DNA of 64,000 bases from Topomyia yanbarensis (GCF_030247195.1 NC_080671.1:430404539-430468538); one strand, 5' to 3'. Positions 1 through 14,159 are shown, counted from the stretch's first letter. Translations and numbers: made by a program. The notes: generated from the sequence alone by a model not told the origin.

Positions 1-185
1 GAACAATATTTGCAAACACGGCACACAGCAAAAGTCAATGCACGACGACCCGCCAGTCGGCCACATTACCGCGCATAGACCAGTGGTTGAGCGTTTGTAT
101 GCTCAGGTGCAGAGTATGAAGAAACATAGAACATAAAAAAGGCGCATAAGCCCTCTCGGTCTCCTCGATGCACCACTATCAAACC
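1..185 (+). repeat. 3' end of the ~1-kb interspersed repeat (copy 1)
   Basis: From about 86 (gttgagcgtttgtatg) to about 178 (ctcgatgcaccactat) this matches the 3' part of repeats at 1925-2463 and 37932-38340: the same 'gagcgtttgtatg' block, then 'acataaaaaaggc', then 'aagccctctcggtctcctcgatgcaccactat'. It is truncated by the window edge. The nature of the element is unknown; no coding capacity is visible. Confidence 0.55.
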
Positions 186-189
186 CACA

Positions 190-1400
190 ACGTCAAACCC
201 CTCAACCTTAGGGAGGGATATACAATAGAAAAACGTAGTTACGTAAAAAATTTAATAAAAATGGTCAAAAACATTGCATAATCCAAAATTTGGTATGTAT
301 TCCATTCTCCAATTTTCCCCAAAAGCTTTACGAATTTCTTCTGAAAGTCACGTTTTGAATAATGATTTTTTAATGTAGTGTACACAAATATGATTTGTTT
401 CCTAACTCTCACCCTGAAACTCTTCTGGGTTAGTAGTACAATTTAACTCCCAGTTTGATAGCGATCTATTTGGATACTGCTCGGCGTCGATCCTTTTTAT
501 TAACTGTCAAAAATGCCTTTCTAGCAAGCTATGGATTTTGTATTGCCAGAAGATAATCTTTAATATTAAATGCACACAAATTTTGAATAAAAAGTCTACT
601 TTCTCATCTCGATCCGATCAGAAACTCAATTCGCTCTGCTCATTAACAGTGCTGTGTAGCAAACTAACAAATCGTTTCTAGCCACAGTCTGCTGTTTACA
701 TTTACCGCGCCAGTGCTATTGGCAAACAAAGCTTAGTTTAGCTTAGTAGCTTTAGCTTACCCGTAGTTAGACCGAATGAGTGAAAGGGCACAATGAATCA
801 AAATAATGATGCTGGGGAGGAGCAAATCATTCCCACTGAGCATATTTCACTGACTCAACATTTTCATAAAATGACCGATAAAGAAACCTGCCACGTCCAA
901 TGCTGTTCTGTCGGGGATAGAAAGAAATATTAGTTCGATACTCGCTCTTGATGGAGACCGAGACCATTCCTGCCTCTCCACTAGCATTACAGGAAAGGAA
1001 TTGCGTTTGTAGGATAAGGAAAAGATCATGAGATGTCTCGATAAACAATACGATCTTAACAAAATACAAAATTTATTCGAGTAAAGAATATGAAATAATT
1101 TTGAGGGGCCTAAAATAAGCAAAACAAATACACTGGCAGCTCCGCGCGCGCCTCGTTTGTAACCCTTTCCTGTCAGCATACGATCACACAGATCCCTCCG
1201 CCACTGATGCCGTTTCCGTTCGAAACGAAATTGAGTCAGACTCCAACCCAACCGCTGACAAAATACGTGAGCTAACAACGGTTGATGCCAAAACCAACAA
1301 CGGGCTCAAGTAAAAACGGCACAAGCCGGCAACACCACGGGCATTTCGTCAAAGCAGTTCACAAAATTTAATTAATATAACATTTAATGAATATAACATA
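190..1400. other. Gene-free stretch, no feature recognised
   Basis: AT-rich sequence with no recognisable coding region, RNA gene or terminal inverted repeat. A short forward reading frame of 46 codons (793-933, starting MNQNNDAGEEQ) and minus-strand frames at 827-1278 have no recognisable domain and are probably chance. Short 'agcttagttt/agcttagtag' iterations occur near 730-765. Confidence 0.4.
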
Positions 1401-1407
1401 ACAATAT

Positions 1408-1830
1408 GACGAAAATGGAGATTTGGAACCATTTCGAAATCGAAGATTGCGACTTTCGGTTGAGTAATATTCTACTCTGACAATATTGGTATTTTTGGAT
1501 TGAGCTTGACGAGTAGATGATGGAAATGGATGTTTGGCGTCATTTTGAGATCCATGATGGCGACTTCCAGTTAAGCAATATTGTCGATAACCCTAATAGG
1601 TATTTTTGGAATGGGTTTGACGATTATATGCTGGAAACAGATGTTTCGCGCCGCTGAGATGGCGACCTTCGGTTGAGCAAAATTCCCTATAACCGTAACC
1701 ATAAGCGTACTTTTAAATTGACATGACGAATAGATGGTGGAAATCGATGAGTGACGTTATTTCGAAGGCCAAGATAGCGACTTCCGTCATCTTCTCGTTA
1801 ATCTCATTCATCTACTCGTTAATCTCATTC
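1408..1830 (+). repeat. Diverged tandem repeat, ~105-bp period, about 4 units
   Basis: Four successive units start with 'gacgaaaatgga' (1408), 'gacgagtagatg' (1508), 'gacgattatatg' (1619) and 'gacgaatagatg' (1725), so spacing is 100, 111 and 106 bp. Each contains the order 'tggaaatsgatg', 'gacttycrgttgagcaatat', 'cataaccstaa', 'tatttttggattg'. Each unit shows clear substitutions, so the array is old. The last unit decays into 'ctcgttaatctcattc' iterations around 1793-1830. Confidence 0.75.
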
Positions 1831-1924
1831 GGAAAATAGGTCATTGTTGAGGTTATAGAGAATTTATTTAAACCGTTGCCATTTTGGATTGTGCTTCAGA
1901 CATCGATTTCCTTCGTCTACTTGT

Positions 1925-2465
1925 CAACGGCGTTTATAAATTCGTAAGTGCTATCACGTTAACTTAATTACCAGAAAGTAAATGTGATTGCGAGATCCTG
2001 AGCGTAGGTATGCGTGAATGATCGGGTGTACGGCCGGGTTTGTATTATCGCGAAAAGCTCGAGCGTTTGTATGTTATTGAGCGCGTTTTTTATCCCGTGA
2101 GTATTTGTATTGTATTTCGTTTGCATATTTCCGTGTTCTTATGAGTGTCGCCGATAAATAAACAACAAAAGAAGAGACAACACATTAATTAGACATTCAC
2201 ACTCATATACTACAGTATATTAGAGAGAGAGAGACATTAGATATTGCGACAATCATGCGCAGGATGGCTAAGAAATAATTGAAAGGTGAGAAAGACCAAA
2301 AACTACAGCACATGAAAAAAGAACATTAATATTCCAAACACCTCATATATATTAGTAACACAAAGTAATGGCTAAACTTTGGATTGGACAGGTGACAGAA
2401 AAAAAGGCATGCAACATAAAAAAGTCCAATAAGCCCTCCCGGTCTCCTTGATGCACCACTATGGA
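1925..2465 (+). repeat. ~1-kb interspersed repeat (copy 2, 3' half)
   Basis: 'ggcgtttataaattcgtaagtgct' (about 1928), 'gcgagatcctgagcgtaggtatgcgtgaatgatcg', 'gcgaaaagctcgagcgtttgtatgttattgagcgcg' and the end motif 'ccctcccggtctccttgatgcaccactat' (ending about 2463) appear in the same order as in the macrosatellite at 35.2-38.35 kb. A purine run 'agagagagagag' lies at 2225. No coding function is seen. Confidence 0.65.
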
Positions 2466-2635
2466 GGCGTTTGGCAACCAACATCTTAAAGCAACTTTCC
2501 GTTAGAAGCCAATATGAAATTATGTTCAATAGAATATGAATGGCAATTCTCTTAGTTCACACTTTGCTTAAAGATGTTTATAATACATGCAATCTGCATA
2601 AGGGAGGGGTCTATAAAATTTCTACTTCACCATTT

Positions 2636-2927
2636 TTTTACATTTTGATTATAGAGGTTTTAACCTTAGGGTTATTCGTCTCTTTTCTCGGGTTAGATAA
2701 ATCTTCACCCTATGCGCGGGGTTGGGGATCGAAACCCAGGTGAGCTGCGTACTAGAGGTGTGCGCCGCGCCGCCGATTTTAGTTAAAGGTCGGCGGCGCG
2801 CCGGCGTCCCGCTGATGTGCTTACTATTTTTACATGCAACCATCGGCGCGGCGTGGCGGCGGCGGCGTGGCGCACACCTCTACTGCGTACCAGGCAATCG
2901 ATTTACCAACTACGCTATGCCCGCATC
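2636..2927 (-). mobile_element. tRNA-derived SINE (SINE200-type), split by a MITE
   Basis: Read on the minus strand, the element starts at about 2927 with a pol III box-A-like 'tagcgtagttggtaaatcg' (2899-2917). A box-B-like 'gggtttcgatcccc' sits at about 2725-2738, and the tail is 'gttaaaacctctataatc'. A second copy lies at 51131-51281, also on minus. Imperfect 12-13-bp direct repeats flank it (acttcaccattt at 2624 and acttcaccaattt at 2928), which fits target-primed insertion. A 130-bp MITE plus its TSD sits between the boxes. The family name is from recognition of the tRNA-like head and was not searched. Confidence 0.75.
2753..2882. mobile_element. hAT-type MITE inserted in the SINE
   Basis: A 130-bp GC-rich element with terminal inverted repeats TAGAGGTGTGCGCC...GGCGCACACCTCTA. 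It is flanked by a perfect 8-bp direct duplication CTGCGTAC at 2745-2752 and 2883-2890. An 8-bp TSD with this kind of end is typical of the hAT superfamily. It has no coding capacity. It lies inside the SINE, so it is the younger of the two insertions. Confidence 0.85.
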
Positions 2928-2939
2928 ACTTCACCAATT

Positions 2940-4985
2940 TCTCATTAATTCATCCATCCTTTTTCTATCATATTCACGACAGACATGTTAAGAGTCGCCG
3001 AGATACATGCTTTCTCAAAAAAAAAATCTGAAAAATACCGGGGTGAGAAGGAGGGCGGGACCTCTAACCCCGCCCCCTCTGGCTACGTACCGGCCCATCT
3101 ATGACATGGTAAAATTCTGTTTGGTAACAATCATTCTTGTAAAGCTGTTTATTAATATTTGACCTAGGTAAACCTAGGTATCCTTTCACAACTGCAGATG
3201 CCTTGCCAAATCAACAGCAAAACCGAATTTTAATTCCCTTGGATTAATCCAAGCCAATTTGCTGGACTAATGTTATTGATTCCGAATTGATGATAAGGGA
3301 AAAAAGGCATAATAGAGTTCCGAAATTGATCGAACGGCCTTGCCCGAAATCTTCGTATTGTGTGCAGTTTGAACCGAGAGAGAAATAAGATCTCATTTTG
3401 AATACCGACTTATCTCATAACCTAAGTTAACGTCAACTAGACAAATTGCATAGCATAACTTCAACAGCAGGTTCATATAGTAACCCTCGACGGCGCCAGC
3501 AAGCTTTCACAAGCGCACTTGCCAACAGCCCCAAAAACTTCATATCGTTGCACACATGGGCGACGGCATTTAACGCAACATCACAGCAACCGGTTTTCTT
3601 TTTTTAAATTTCGACCAGCATGGTCGTATGTATTGCTGATCACGCACTGATCACATGCGACGATACTTGAACGCGGCGCGCTATGAATAGGTGCGCGACC
3701 GACGACCGACGGTACGAATAGAGCAAAACAAAAAGAAACTCAATAAAATCGCCGCGACAGGACGGCTGCCAACCGCGCCGGGGTTGGGGAAAACAAATCG
3801 ACAAATCTATTCACGCCTGTTGCCTTGATGGTATAGGAGTTTCGGCTGCGGCCTGTGTCGATGGGTCTTATCAATGTTTAGGAATTTTCATTCTTACTCA
3901 CTGTCGTTAGGCGAATGCCGGTCGCCTGTCTAATTTAGACCTGAAAATGCGACGGTTTGCTGATGCAGCACTGATGGTTTGATCGTGTTATGTGTTTACA
4001 CCCACGCACGTCATTCCGGGAAATGTGCGGAAAAGACTAGATCTAGTAAAATGAGATTCTTGTTTAAGATATGTGATGACCTATTCTGAATGAAATAAGT
4101 TCCAATGGACAACCAAAAAATAGAACGAGAGACAATAAAAGTCGCATTGAATATGACAAACAAGTGCTATTTAAACGCGGCAGCATTCAAGGAGGCAGTA
4201 GTCCTTGGAATCTCCGCAAACGACAAAATCATTCTGTGTTCAACGTGCACCATTGCTTCAAGTGATCAACCTTGGCCTACCTGTTCTAGATGCTTGGTCC
4301 AGCAGCGTTCGTATCCGTGGTGAATTCGCACCAACACTACTACTACTACTAGCACGACGGTTAAATGAGCACATGAAAACAATACCCGTTAGCGGTCAAG
4401 GTCTTCGCTGTTTATAAATATCTTTAATAATAAAAGATTTATCCAAGAGCTCTCGTGCGTTCTTGACAGATCACCACGGTAGGATTTAAAAATTATCGCA
4501 ACATTCTCTTCCCAGGCGCACTTTGTAGGTCCTATCAGCAGCGATAACGCGTAGCCGTCTTGTCCGGTTCAATGCAATTTAATAGCTTTTATGCATCCCG
4601 AACTCGCACTGCACTCCGCCAAGGTTTATTGATAGTCCCGTGACAACGAAAATAACCCCATACACTCGTGATCCGCGCGAGGAGTATTGCTTAGTGTACG
4701 CGTGTGAGCAGTACGAACGTAAACAACGACTGCCGCCGATGGGGACGCCTGGTACTGCTTACTTGTTCCTATGCTCTACCATCCCCACCATGATAGGTCA
4801 TTAGCCTAGGCTGCCGATCTCACATGAGCATATTTATAGACACCGGTAGTAGTCTCGTGAATCGGAACTCGCGTGAGTATTAAAGAGTTTTGTCTCTCCG
4901 AAGAAGGAAGTTTCGAAGTTCGCAGCCTACTGCGAATGTACAGTTCATCAGAGTGTAGAATATTAATTGACAGCTGTGGGTAGGT
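2940..4985. other. Gene-free stretch, no feature recognised
   Basis: About 2 kb between the SINE and the large transposon. Short open frames (for example 4105-4323) have no recognisable domain. No inverted repeats, tRNA or terminal motifs were found by eye. Confidence 0.4.
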
Positions 4986-4988
4986 GTA

Positions 4989-5010
4989 CACGCTCGTAAA
5001 AAGTTACTCA
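4989..5010 (+). repeat. Left terminal inverted repeat of the CMC element
   Basis: CACGCTCGTAAAAAGTTACT starts at 4989 and continues CA to 5010. It is identical in inverted orientation to 12441-12462, and the match extends one dinucleotide outward into the flanking TA. Confidence 0.9.
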
Positions 5011-5225
5011 GATTCTGAGTACTTTTAACTCAGTTTTGAATGATGTTCGTAAACGTCAAAAATTGAGTTGTCATGTATAATATCTCTGAGTAACTCTGAC
5101 TCTATTTTTGGGTATTACACAAGAAACCGTTTTGGAGTTACCAAACGGAAAAGCCGTTTCTCGCCAAGTTAAAAATTCCAAGCGTCATCCGCCATTTTCC
5201 ATTAGTAGGTACACGCTCGTTTAGT
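5011..5225 (+). repeat. Left subterminal repeat region
   Basis: Short direct and inverted motifs (gattctgagtac, taactcagttttgaatg, caaaaattgag, ctctgagtaactctgact) fill this stretch. A second copy of the end motif, gtacacgctcgt, is at 5209-5220. Such clusters are probably transposase or accessory-protein binding sites, by analogy with En/Spm TnpA sites. Confidence 0.6.
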
Positions 5226-5265
5226 TATCGCTCATCACTTTTTCACAAATAAAAATTTGTTCAAA

Positions 5266-5275
5266 TATTTATAAT
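5266..5275 (+). promoter_or_regulatory. Possible TATA-like box for the transposon transcript
   Basis: TATTTATAAT lies 67-76 bp upstream of the ATG at 5342, in a short AT-rich leader between the subterminal repeats and the first exon. It is only a positional candidate; AT-rich DNA gives many such matches. Confidence 0.25.
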
Positions 5276-5341
5276 AGTTGAAGCTAGAGTTGTAGTGTGT
5301 AAAATACATTTTAATTGAAAGAGTGGATTTGAACAACCAGC

Positions 5342-8239
<2,898 letters not shown>

Positions 8240-8355
8240 TAGGGAAATAAACTTGGAAATAAATTTATAATAAAATAAACAACAATCAAGAAGGTAGTGC
8301 AAACAACTTGAGATGTCACTTTAAACCTTTATATATACTTATTCGCTCTTTTCAG

Positions 8356-11300
8356 CCCAAAAAATAAACGATCAGAACCTAGTTCTGCTCAACGATGCCG
8401 ACCTAGTTGAAATGGGGATAATCGAAAAAGGATCCCGTCTAACAATTCTTAACATAATAAAAAACTATAGTTCTGAAGCTAATCCGACCAAAGATAAAAT
8501 TGATGAGACTTCCACTAATGTTCAAAATTTGGTAAACTTTCTACTATAATTACTGTAAGCGCTTGTCGTACTATACATATTTAACGTTTTCAGATTAACC
8601 GTTCGACATTCGAAGATGACGCAAAATTCCGAATGAAAATTTTGTATCCAATTTTGGATCAAGGGATCGTACCAGATAAGGACGGTTTAAATCATCTTAC
8701 ACGAGTCGCATGCAAGCAAATGGAGACTCAAATAATGGACGGTCAAAGGCAAGTAGAAAGTTTTATTTGTTACTCTACTAGTGCATCAAACTATGAACAC
8801 TCCTTAAAGTGTGATAGAATGAATTGTTTACATTGAACCGCACGAGTCTCTCCGCTAGAGCAACCTTGCGGCGAAATGCGCAATGCCTATACATATTTAT
8901 AGGGCTTACGGCCAATTTCTTTATCCTCGCTTAAATTTTAAACCGGGTTCACCAGTACGTTTAAACCTGGTTAAGACGTTAGGCGAGAATGAAGAAATCG
9001 GCCCTTAGTAGTCCTTCGAGCAAATATGCAGGTGATCTAACACTGTCTATGAGCAGAGAAAAGCAATGCCTTTCGTTGTGAAGCTTCTATTTCAAAAAAC
9101 ATCGTAGTCAATCAGTATCATGCATTATTACTTCATTGAGCCTATGAAACTATGAAGTATGCATAGTAATGAAGCACGGCCAAACAACTTCACTTCTGAT
9201 TATAAATATAAAGAAATGTATGAAACACAGTACAAACTGCTAGAGGAAACCACATAGTTATCAGTTCTTCGCATCCTGATTTCAATATTGACCATTCTTT
9301 ACACATCTTCAATCTGGTTCGATTTATAAACTTCGGCATAAGAACGTACATGCGTCTTTGACGGTGGTACTTAGAAAGCGTAATTCGTCATGTTCCGGCA
9401 CAAAATTATAAAGACGACCGACGACGACGAATTATAATAACTTAAACATTTAAACCAACAGAATTTAAAGGTATACAATTTCTGTTTATAGCGAGCGTGT
9501 TTATTTGTTTACATATACAGTTCAATCGTAAATCGACCAAAGGGTCTAACTAAGCCGCAATGTCGTTGAATCGAGCAACAGCGATGCCAGATTTACAGAC
9601 TGTGGACAGATTTGCTGCACTGAGAAACAAAAATATGCAGAATTAGCATACTTTCATTCCCGTCTCTTTTGCTGTAATTCTCGACGAACATATGATTACG
9701 GCCTAAAAGCCAACCGTCAAAATCCACTTTGAATGGAAATTCCAGACAAACCGTTACTAGTCGAACACAGCTCACAACAGTTTATGAAAGAGAAAACTTT
9801 TCTCTTTCGTTTACTACCAACATCTGTGATTGGCGTGTAACGGTTTGTCCGGAATTTTCATTCAAAGTGGATTTTGACAGTTGGCTTTTAGGCCGTAATC
9901 ATATGTTTGTCGAGAATTTTCATGCATTTTCTAGCATATACTTCTAGTAAATATTCAATGAGTGGATAGACCGAATACGTCCAATGCACAAAATTTGCAG
10001 CAGAAGAAACGAGAGGCAGATCAAAAAGTATGATATCGGTGATTAAAAAAAAGTTCTGCGTATGCCTGGTCCAGACATTTACAGACTTTTAAAACAGTAA
10101 TAAACTGACCGATTTTCTTCAGAAAATAATAGATGTGTCCCAGCATGCAAAGAATTACGAATCAAATACCGTTCATACTTTTACCATTTAGATTTTTTTA
10201 AGAAATTTAGAACTTAATCTTTCACGGAATCTTTTTGGTCTTTTTCGGAGTAACGAACCAATGATCTCTAAATGCGCAGGTATCCTTCTGTTGATCAACA
10301 GCATGCGGCAGCTGTTCAAATCGTAAAATTATTTCCACAACTTAGTAATACGCGAGTCACACCAACTGCTCCTGATGAGGTTTGTTATTCTATGCTTATT
10401 TAATTTCTCTAATATAATTATAATTATTTTCATGCTAGTCATTTTTCTTTTGGCGCAACGGAGGCAAGGAAAAGGGTGCTCATACTGGCATGATATTTCA
10501 TCGCATCCGGAATGTCATCAAACAGCTACCTGCAGGAAAACATAAATATAATCGAGGAACTATGCCTGTAGAAGAGTCCGTTTCAACTGAACTTGTAGAG
10601 CGGGCTCAATTGCTCCGAGTAATGCTTGCATCGGCATCAGTAGCAGAACATATTTGTGATGAAATGGACCGATGCTTTCCAGTCCTCAAACTGTTATTAA
10701 AAGAAAAGAAACCCGTTAATGATATCTTGGATATGTTTCCACACCTGTGTTCATATGAAGGATTGGTGGTAACATGTTTATTTTTTATTATTTACTATTT
10801 CACTTTATGGTATTCACGGAACATATGAATATTTATATCATATCACTTTTTCTAGATTCGTCAAATGTTTGAGAGATTGTATCCTAACAGAACAGAAGGT
10901 CTCAAAATCGAGGATGTCTTCTCTCAGTGTCTATCTTATTCACCGTCCAGATTCTCTAGAGTAGAAGATGGTGAGATATATTTTTTTTTAATTTAGCCCA
11001 AAGGTCTGTCATAAAATTTTAAATTTGTAAAACTATTCACAGATCACATTCGAGGATGCTTGAGAATAATTTCTCATATGCCAATTCGCGGACAAAAAAG
11101 AACGCTGGTAGGCTGTCCAACTGTAGGCGAAGAACATTCGGCTTCAATTTTAATTCGTTGGATTGGGGTAAATGCAATATAATATACATAAGGTTAGATG
11201 TAATGATTTTATATCATCATTAGGAGTGCTTAGATACATACGTGGCATCCCCCGCAACTGATTCCAAACTACACATGGTGTGCGTAGCAAGCCCGATGAA

Positions 11301-11550
11301 AAGAGGAAATTATGCCGTCATTTGTGAGAAAAAAGTTATATTCGAGACTAACAATTCTATTCATGCAGTGGAAATTTTATTCAAATGCTACGCAGTTCTC
11401 GGAGTGGAGGTGCCACCTAATTTTAGAATGTTTTGGGACTTTCTGGCATGTGCCATATATAATATAATTCCGCACAGTCAGAGGACAACTGTGAATAGAC
11501 TCGTCCAAACTTTTATTGAAGTTTCCCGCGCACGTATTGACAACAAATAA
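8356..11550 (+). CDS. SAM-like accessory protein of the CMC transposon (multi-exon)
   Basis: Seven exons follow from consistent splice sites and phases: 8356-8531, 8594-8748, 10280-10379, 10439-10768, 10856-10970, 11043-11167 and 11224-11550 (TAA). With the shared 5' exon 5342-5393 (phase 1, giving codon G|CC), the total is 1,380 nt, or 459 codons, with no stop. The first exon here encodes LVLLNDADLVEMGIIEKGSR, which matches the C-terminal half of a SAM domain. Later parts include RYPSVDQQHAAAVQIVKLFP (residues ~128-147) and FFFWRNGGKEKGAHTGMIF (from ~163). These resemble the 'SAM domain-containing protein 3-like' predictions that I recall accompanying such transposases in animals. Intron 8749-10279 would use a GC donor (AG|GCAAGT). 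AATAAA-type signals follow the stop. The likely role is binding or regulating transposon ends, by analogy with TnpA; this is inference. The 5' exon choice is unproven. Confidence 0.7.
8909..9004. mobile_element. 96-bp PIF/Harbinger-type MITE in the accessory-gene intron
   Basis: Inverted arms of about 35 bp begin CGGCCAATTTCTTTATCCTC and, on the other strand, GGGCCGATTTCTTCATTCTC. The flanking 3-bp duplication is TTA (8906-8908 and 9005-9007), typical of PIF/Harbinger. It sits in the 1.5-kb GC-AG intron, so it would not disturb the coding sequence. Confidence 0.75.
9676..9918. mobile_element. Palindromic MITE, ~81-bp arms, in the accessory-gene intron
   Basis: 9676-9756 and 9838-9918 are near-perfect inverted copies (for example aaagccaaccgtcaaaatcc against ggattttgacagttggcttt), separated by about 80 bp. 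No clear TSD was seen. It is a hairpin-forming, non-coding insertion in the same intron as the 96-bp MITE. Confidence 0.75.
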
Positions 11551-11689
11551 AAGGACTACTTTTTTATACAATACTTACTAAAAACCATAAAATTTAATAA
11601 ACAGAAGTTTCTTTAATTATTATTGTAAAAATATTCCATAAGAAAAGAAAGACTGCATTGTGTTGTATCCAAAACAAAATTTTGACGGC

Positions 11690-11790
11690 CAATTTCTTCA
11701 CTGGATGTAAACCGGTTTAGTTCCAGTTCAAATGCAACAATCGATCATGAACCAATTTAAATAGGAATCGGTTGTTGCATTTCTTCTTAC
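11690..11790. repeat. Degenerate palindromic insertion remnant
   Basis: An inverted repeat pairs 'caaatgcaacaatcgat' (about 11730) with 'atcggttgttgcattt' (about 11767-11783). Its left side (gacggccaatttcttca at 11684) resembles the end of the 96-bp MITE at 8909, but no matching right end was found. Confidence 0.4.
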
Positions 11791-11831
11791 AGAAACCATT
11801 CAGAATTGCAAGTCATAATCCGGATGTTTCT

Positions 11832-11995
11832 CAGTAAAGTTCAGTCAGAAATGAGCCGGAATTCCGGCTGGCTCCAGTCAGTATTCCGGCTCCAGTGACA
11901 CAACCTATTCTAACTAGAATCGGTTGTGTCACTGGAGCCGGAATACTGACTGGAAACAGCTGGAATTCCGGCTCATTTCCGGCTGAACTTTACTG
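11832..11995. mobile_element. 164-bp palindromic MITE near the right end
   Basis: Left arm 11832-11905 and right arm about 11922-11995 are inverted copies with few mismatches: both ends read CAGTAAAGTTCAG, both arms carry atgagccggaattcc and agtcagtattccggctccag. It lies between the accessory-gene poly(A) region and the right subterminal repeats, so the host element stays intact. Confidence 0.8.
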
Positions 11996-11999
11996 GGTT

Positions 12000-12440
12000 T
12001 TAATGAAATATTGCACTCATAAATTGGGTAATATTCTACCCAAAAACTGAGGAATTACAACTGGCTTTGTTGTCTACTCAAAAATTGGGTAAGCTTCTGC
12101 TCATAATATGAGTAAAAATCGATCAATTTTTGGTTTTGTTGAAGTTCTACTGAACCCAAAATTTGAGTAATGTTCAACTCAAAGTCTGCGTAATAATTAC
12201 TTAATTTTTGGTTTTGTTAAATTTGTACTGAACTCAAAATTTGAGCAATGTTGAACTCAAAACCTGAGTACTAGTGAAGCACTTTTGGGTTTAGTGTAGA
12301 TAATATTGTACTCAAAAACCGAGTAATAATTACTCAGTTTTTGGTTCATGCTGGCTTACTCAAATTTGAGTAACTCCGGAATTACTCAATTTAAGGGTTG
12401 TTCCACTTTATCTGGAAATGGGTGGGATTACACTGATTTT
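12000..12440 (+). repeat. Right subterminal repeat region of the CMC element
   Basis: At least eight variants of an ACTCAAAATTTGAGTA-like palindrome, alternating with 'taattttggttttgtt' spacers, run up to the right inverted repeat. Related motifs occur at the left end (5011-5150). Dense subterminal motifs are a hallmark of CACTA elements and probably bind transposon-encoded protein. Confidence 0.75.
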
Positions 12441-12462
12441 TGAGTAACTTTTTACGAGCGTG
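12441..12462 (-). repeat. Right terminal inverted repeat of the CMC element
   Basis: Exact inverted copy of 4989-5010, ending ...ACGAGCGTG and followed by TA. Confidence 0.9.
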
Positions 12463-12469
12463 TAGACTG

Positions 12470-14150
12470 CGGCTCGTGTCAGCGAATTCTAGAAGAGACG
12501 TGACACACCGAGTGTGACGAAATATTGCGATCGTGTAGGATTGAAATTCGCACGATAGATCAGACAGCAGTATGTCAGCGATTAGAGGGACCTTGCTTGC
12601 GATCTTTCCGGTGTGCATGATCGTGTTACAGCTCATTTATCAGATCGCGTACCGTTGAATGTTTTGATGTAGTACATACTACATGGCTAGCAGGTGATCG
12701 ACCCTAGTTGTTTATTGTGGATTTAACTTTTGATCTGGACTGCAGTGACCGTTAGAAACGGCCACCAGGTTCAATTCACACATTAAAATACAACCATTGT
12801 CCATTTTAGAGAGCTTGTCTTCATTCGTAACTATTCCACGTATTTCGCTTTTGGCCAAGATTCGTAAGTTTCACGTAACCGCTCGGCAGTAAATGCATTT
12901 TCCAACCTTCGCTCAATCGAGATCTCCTGGGCCTTAAGGTAGCACCTTCACTTCCCACAGGTATAGTTTCAACAGCGTCGTCGTCGTTTGGAGAAATTTA
13001 TTCATAATCGTCCGATTCCGTCCGTCCGATACCGACGGATTATTTCTGTCTCTTTCCTGGATTTGTGGCTTTTTATGATTCAAAATGTAACTTAACTTGC
13101 TCCGAGGCTGTAAGTATTAAGGTATTGGCGGTGTCATGCTAATTTTATGGAAACGGTTTGGTTTGATTGCGACAAGCACCGATCTGGTGTGTAGTAGGCC
13201 GTTGGAAAGTAATAGGCTTGTTCAATTATGCCTTTTTTCCAATCCGTATGTTTAATTGACACGGCACTTTTCCACCATTCCTTGATTTAGACTGTTAAAA
13301 ATATTTACGTCTCGCAAGAGACACATATAGGAAGCGTCACAGTTCACGTGAATTTACATTTAAGAATATGTAAGAATATGTGTCGTTCACTATTCCCCAG
13401 CTTATTCAACAGAATTTTACATTAAAAGAAGTACAATTTTTCGAATTCTTTTATCAGAAAGAAAAACGGGTCGCAATAGTGTTCATGTCAAATGTCATTG
13501 TCATTTTTCTAACAGTGTACCGGGAAATAAAACAGTTTCAAAAACGTTTCCAACCAACGAAAGCTGTCAAACAAACACCAAATCTCACTTTCAAACATGT
13601 TATGGAATTTTATTCTATTTATAACGCGCTTATTCTGTCACCTCATTGTTATATTGACCCCCTTTATCATCATCATCCGAGTCAGGTGAGATACTAGAGA
13701 TAACTGTTATTTTTTTTTAAACAGCAGAAAATACGATAATAACAGAAGCGTTAGTGCAAATCCATGCAAGCGGATCCCACGGTTTCATACAACGAGCAGG
13801 AATGCATTTACTGGCCGATGATAAGCAAGACCGATAACGTTCCGGCGCTTTAGCAAGGTGCATTGTTTTCCGAAAGTGCAACAGCGATTGATATGACAGC
13901 AGTTGTAGACGGCGACGATTTTTTTATGGATTTTCTGTATCTAGTAAATAACAAAACTCTTGAGTAACACAACACTAAGGCGTAAAAAGCAACTCTCAAT
14001 CCAACAGTTTCTGGAAAACCTCGCACATACATCTATTTCTTTTTGAGAACTTAACTAGTAATCGAAAGCAAAAAGTTCTCTCTGTTATTGGTGAATTATC
14101 GAAAAATGAGTTTTGGTATTACAAGTCATGGGAAACAATTACGGCCTAAT
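12470..14150. other. Gene-free stretch, no feature recognised
   Basis: No domain-bearing frame. The open frame 13380-13697 (105 codons) has no recognisable motif. A minor palindromic pair 'acggcctaatagatgg...taggccctaatta' lies at 14143-14180. Confidence 0.4.
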
Positions 14151-14159
14151 AGATGGCAG

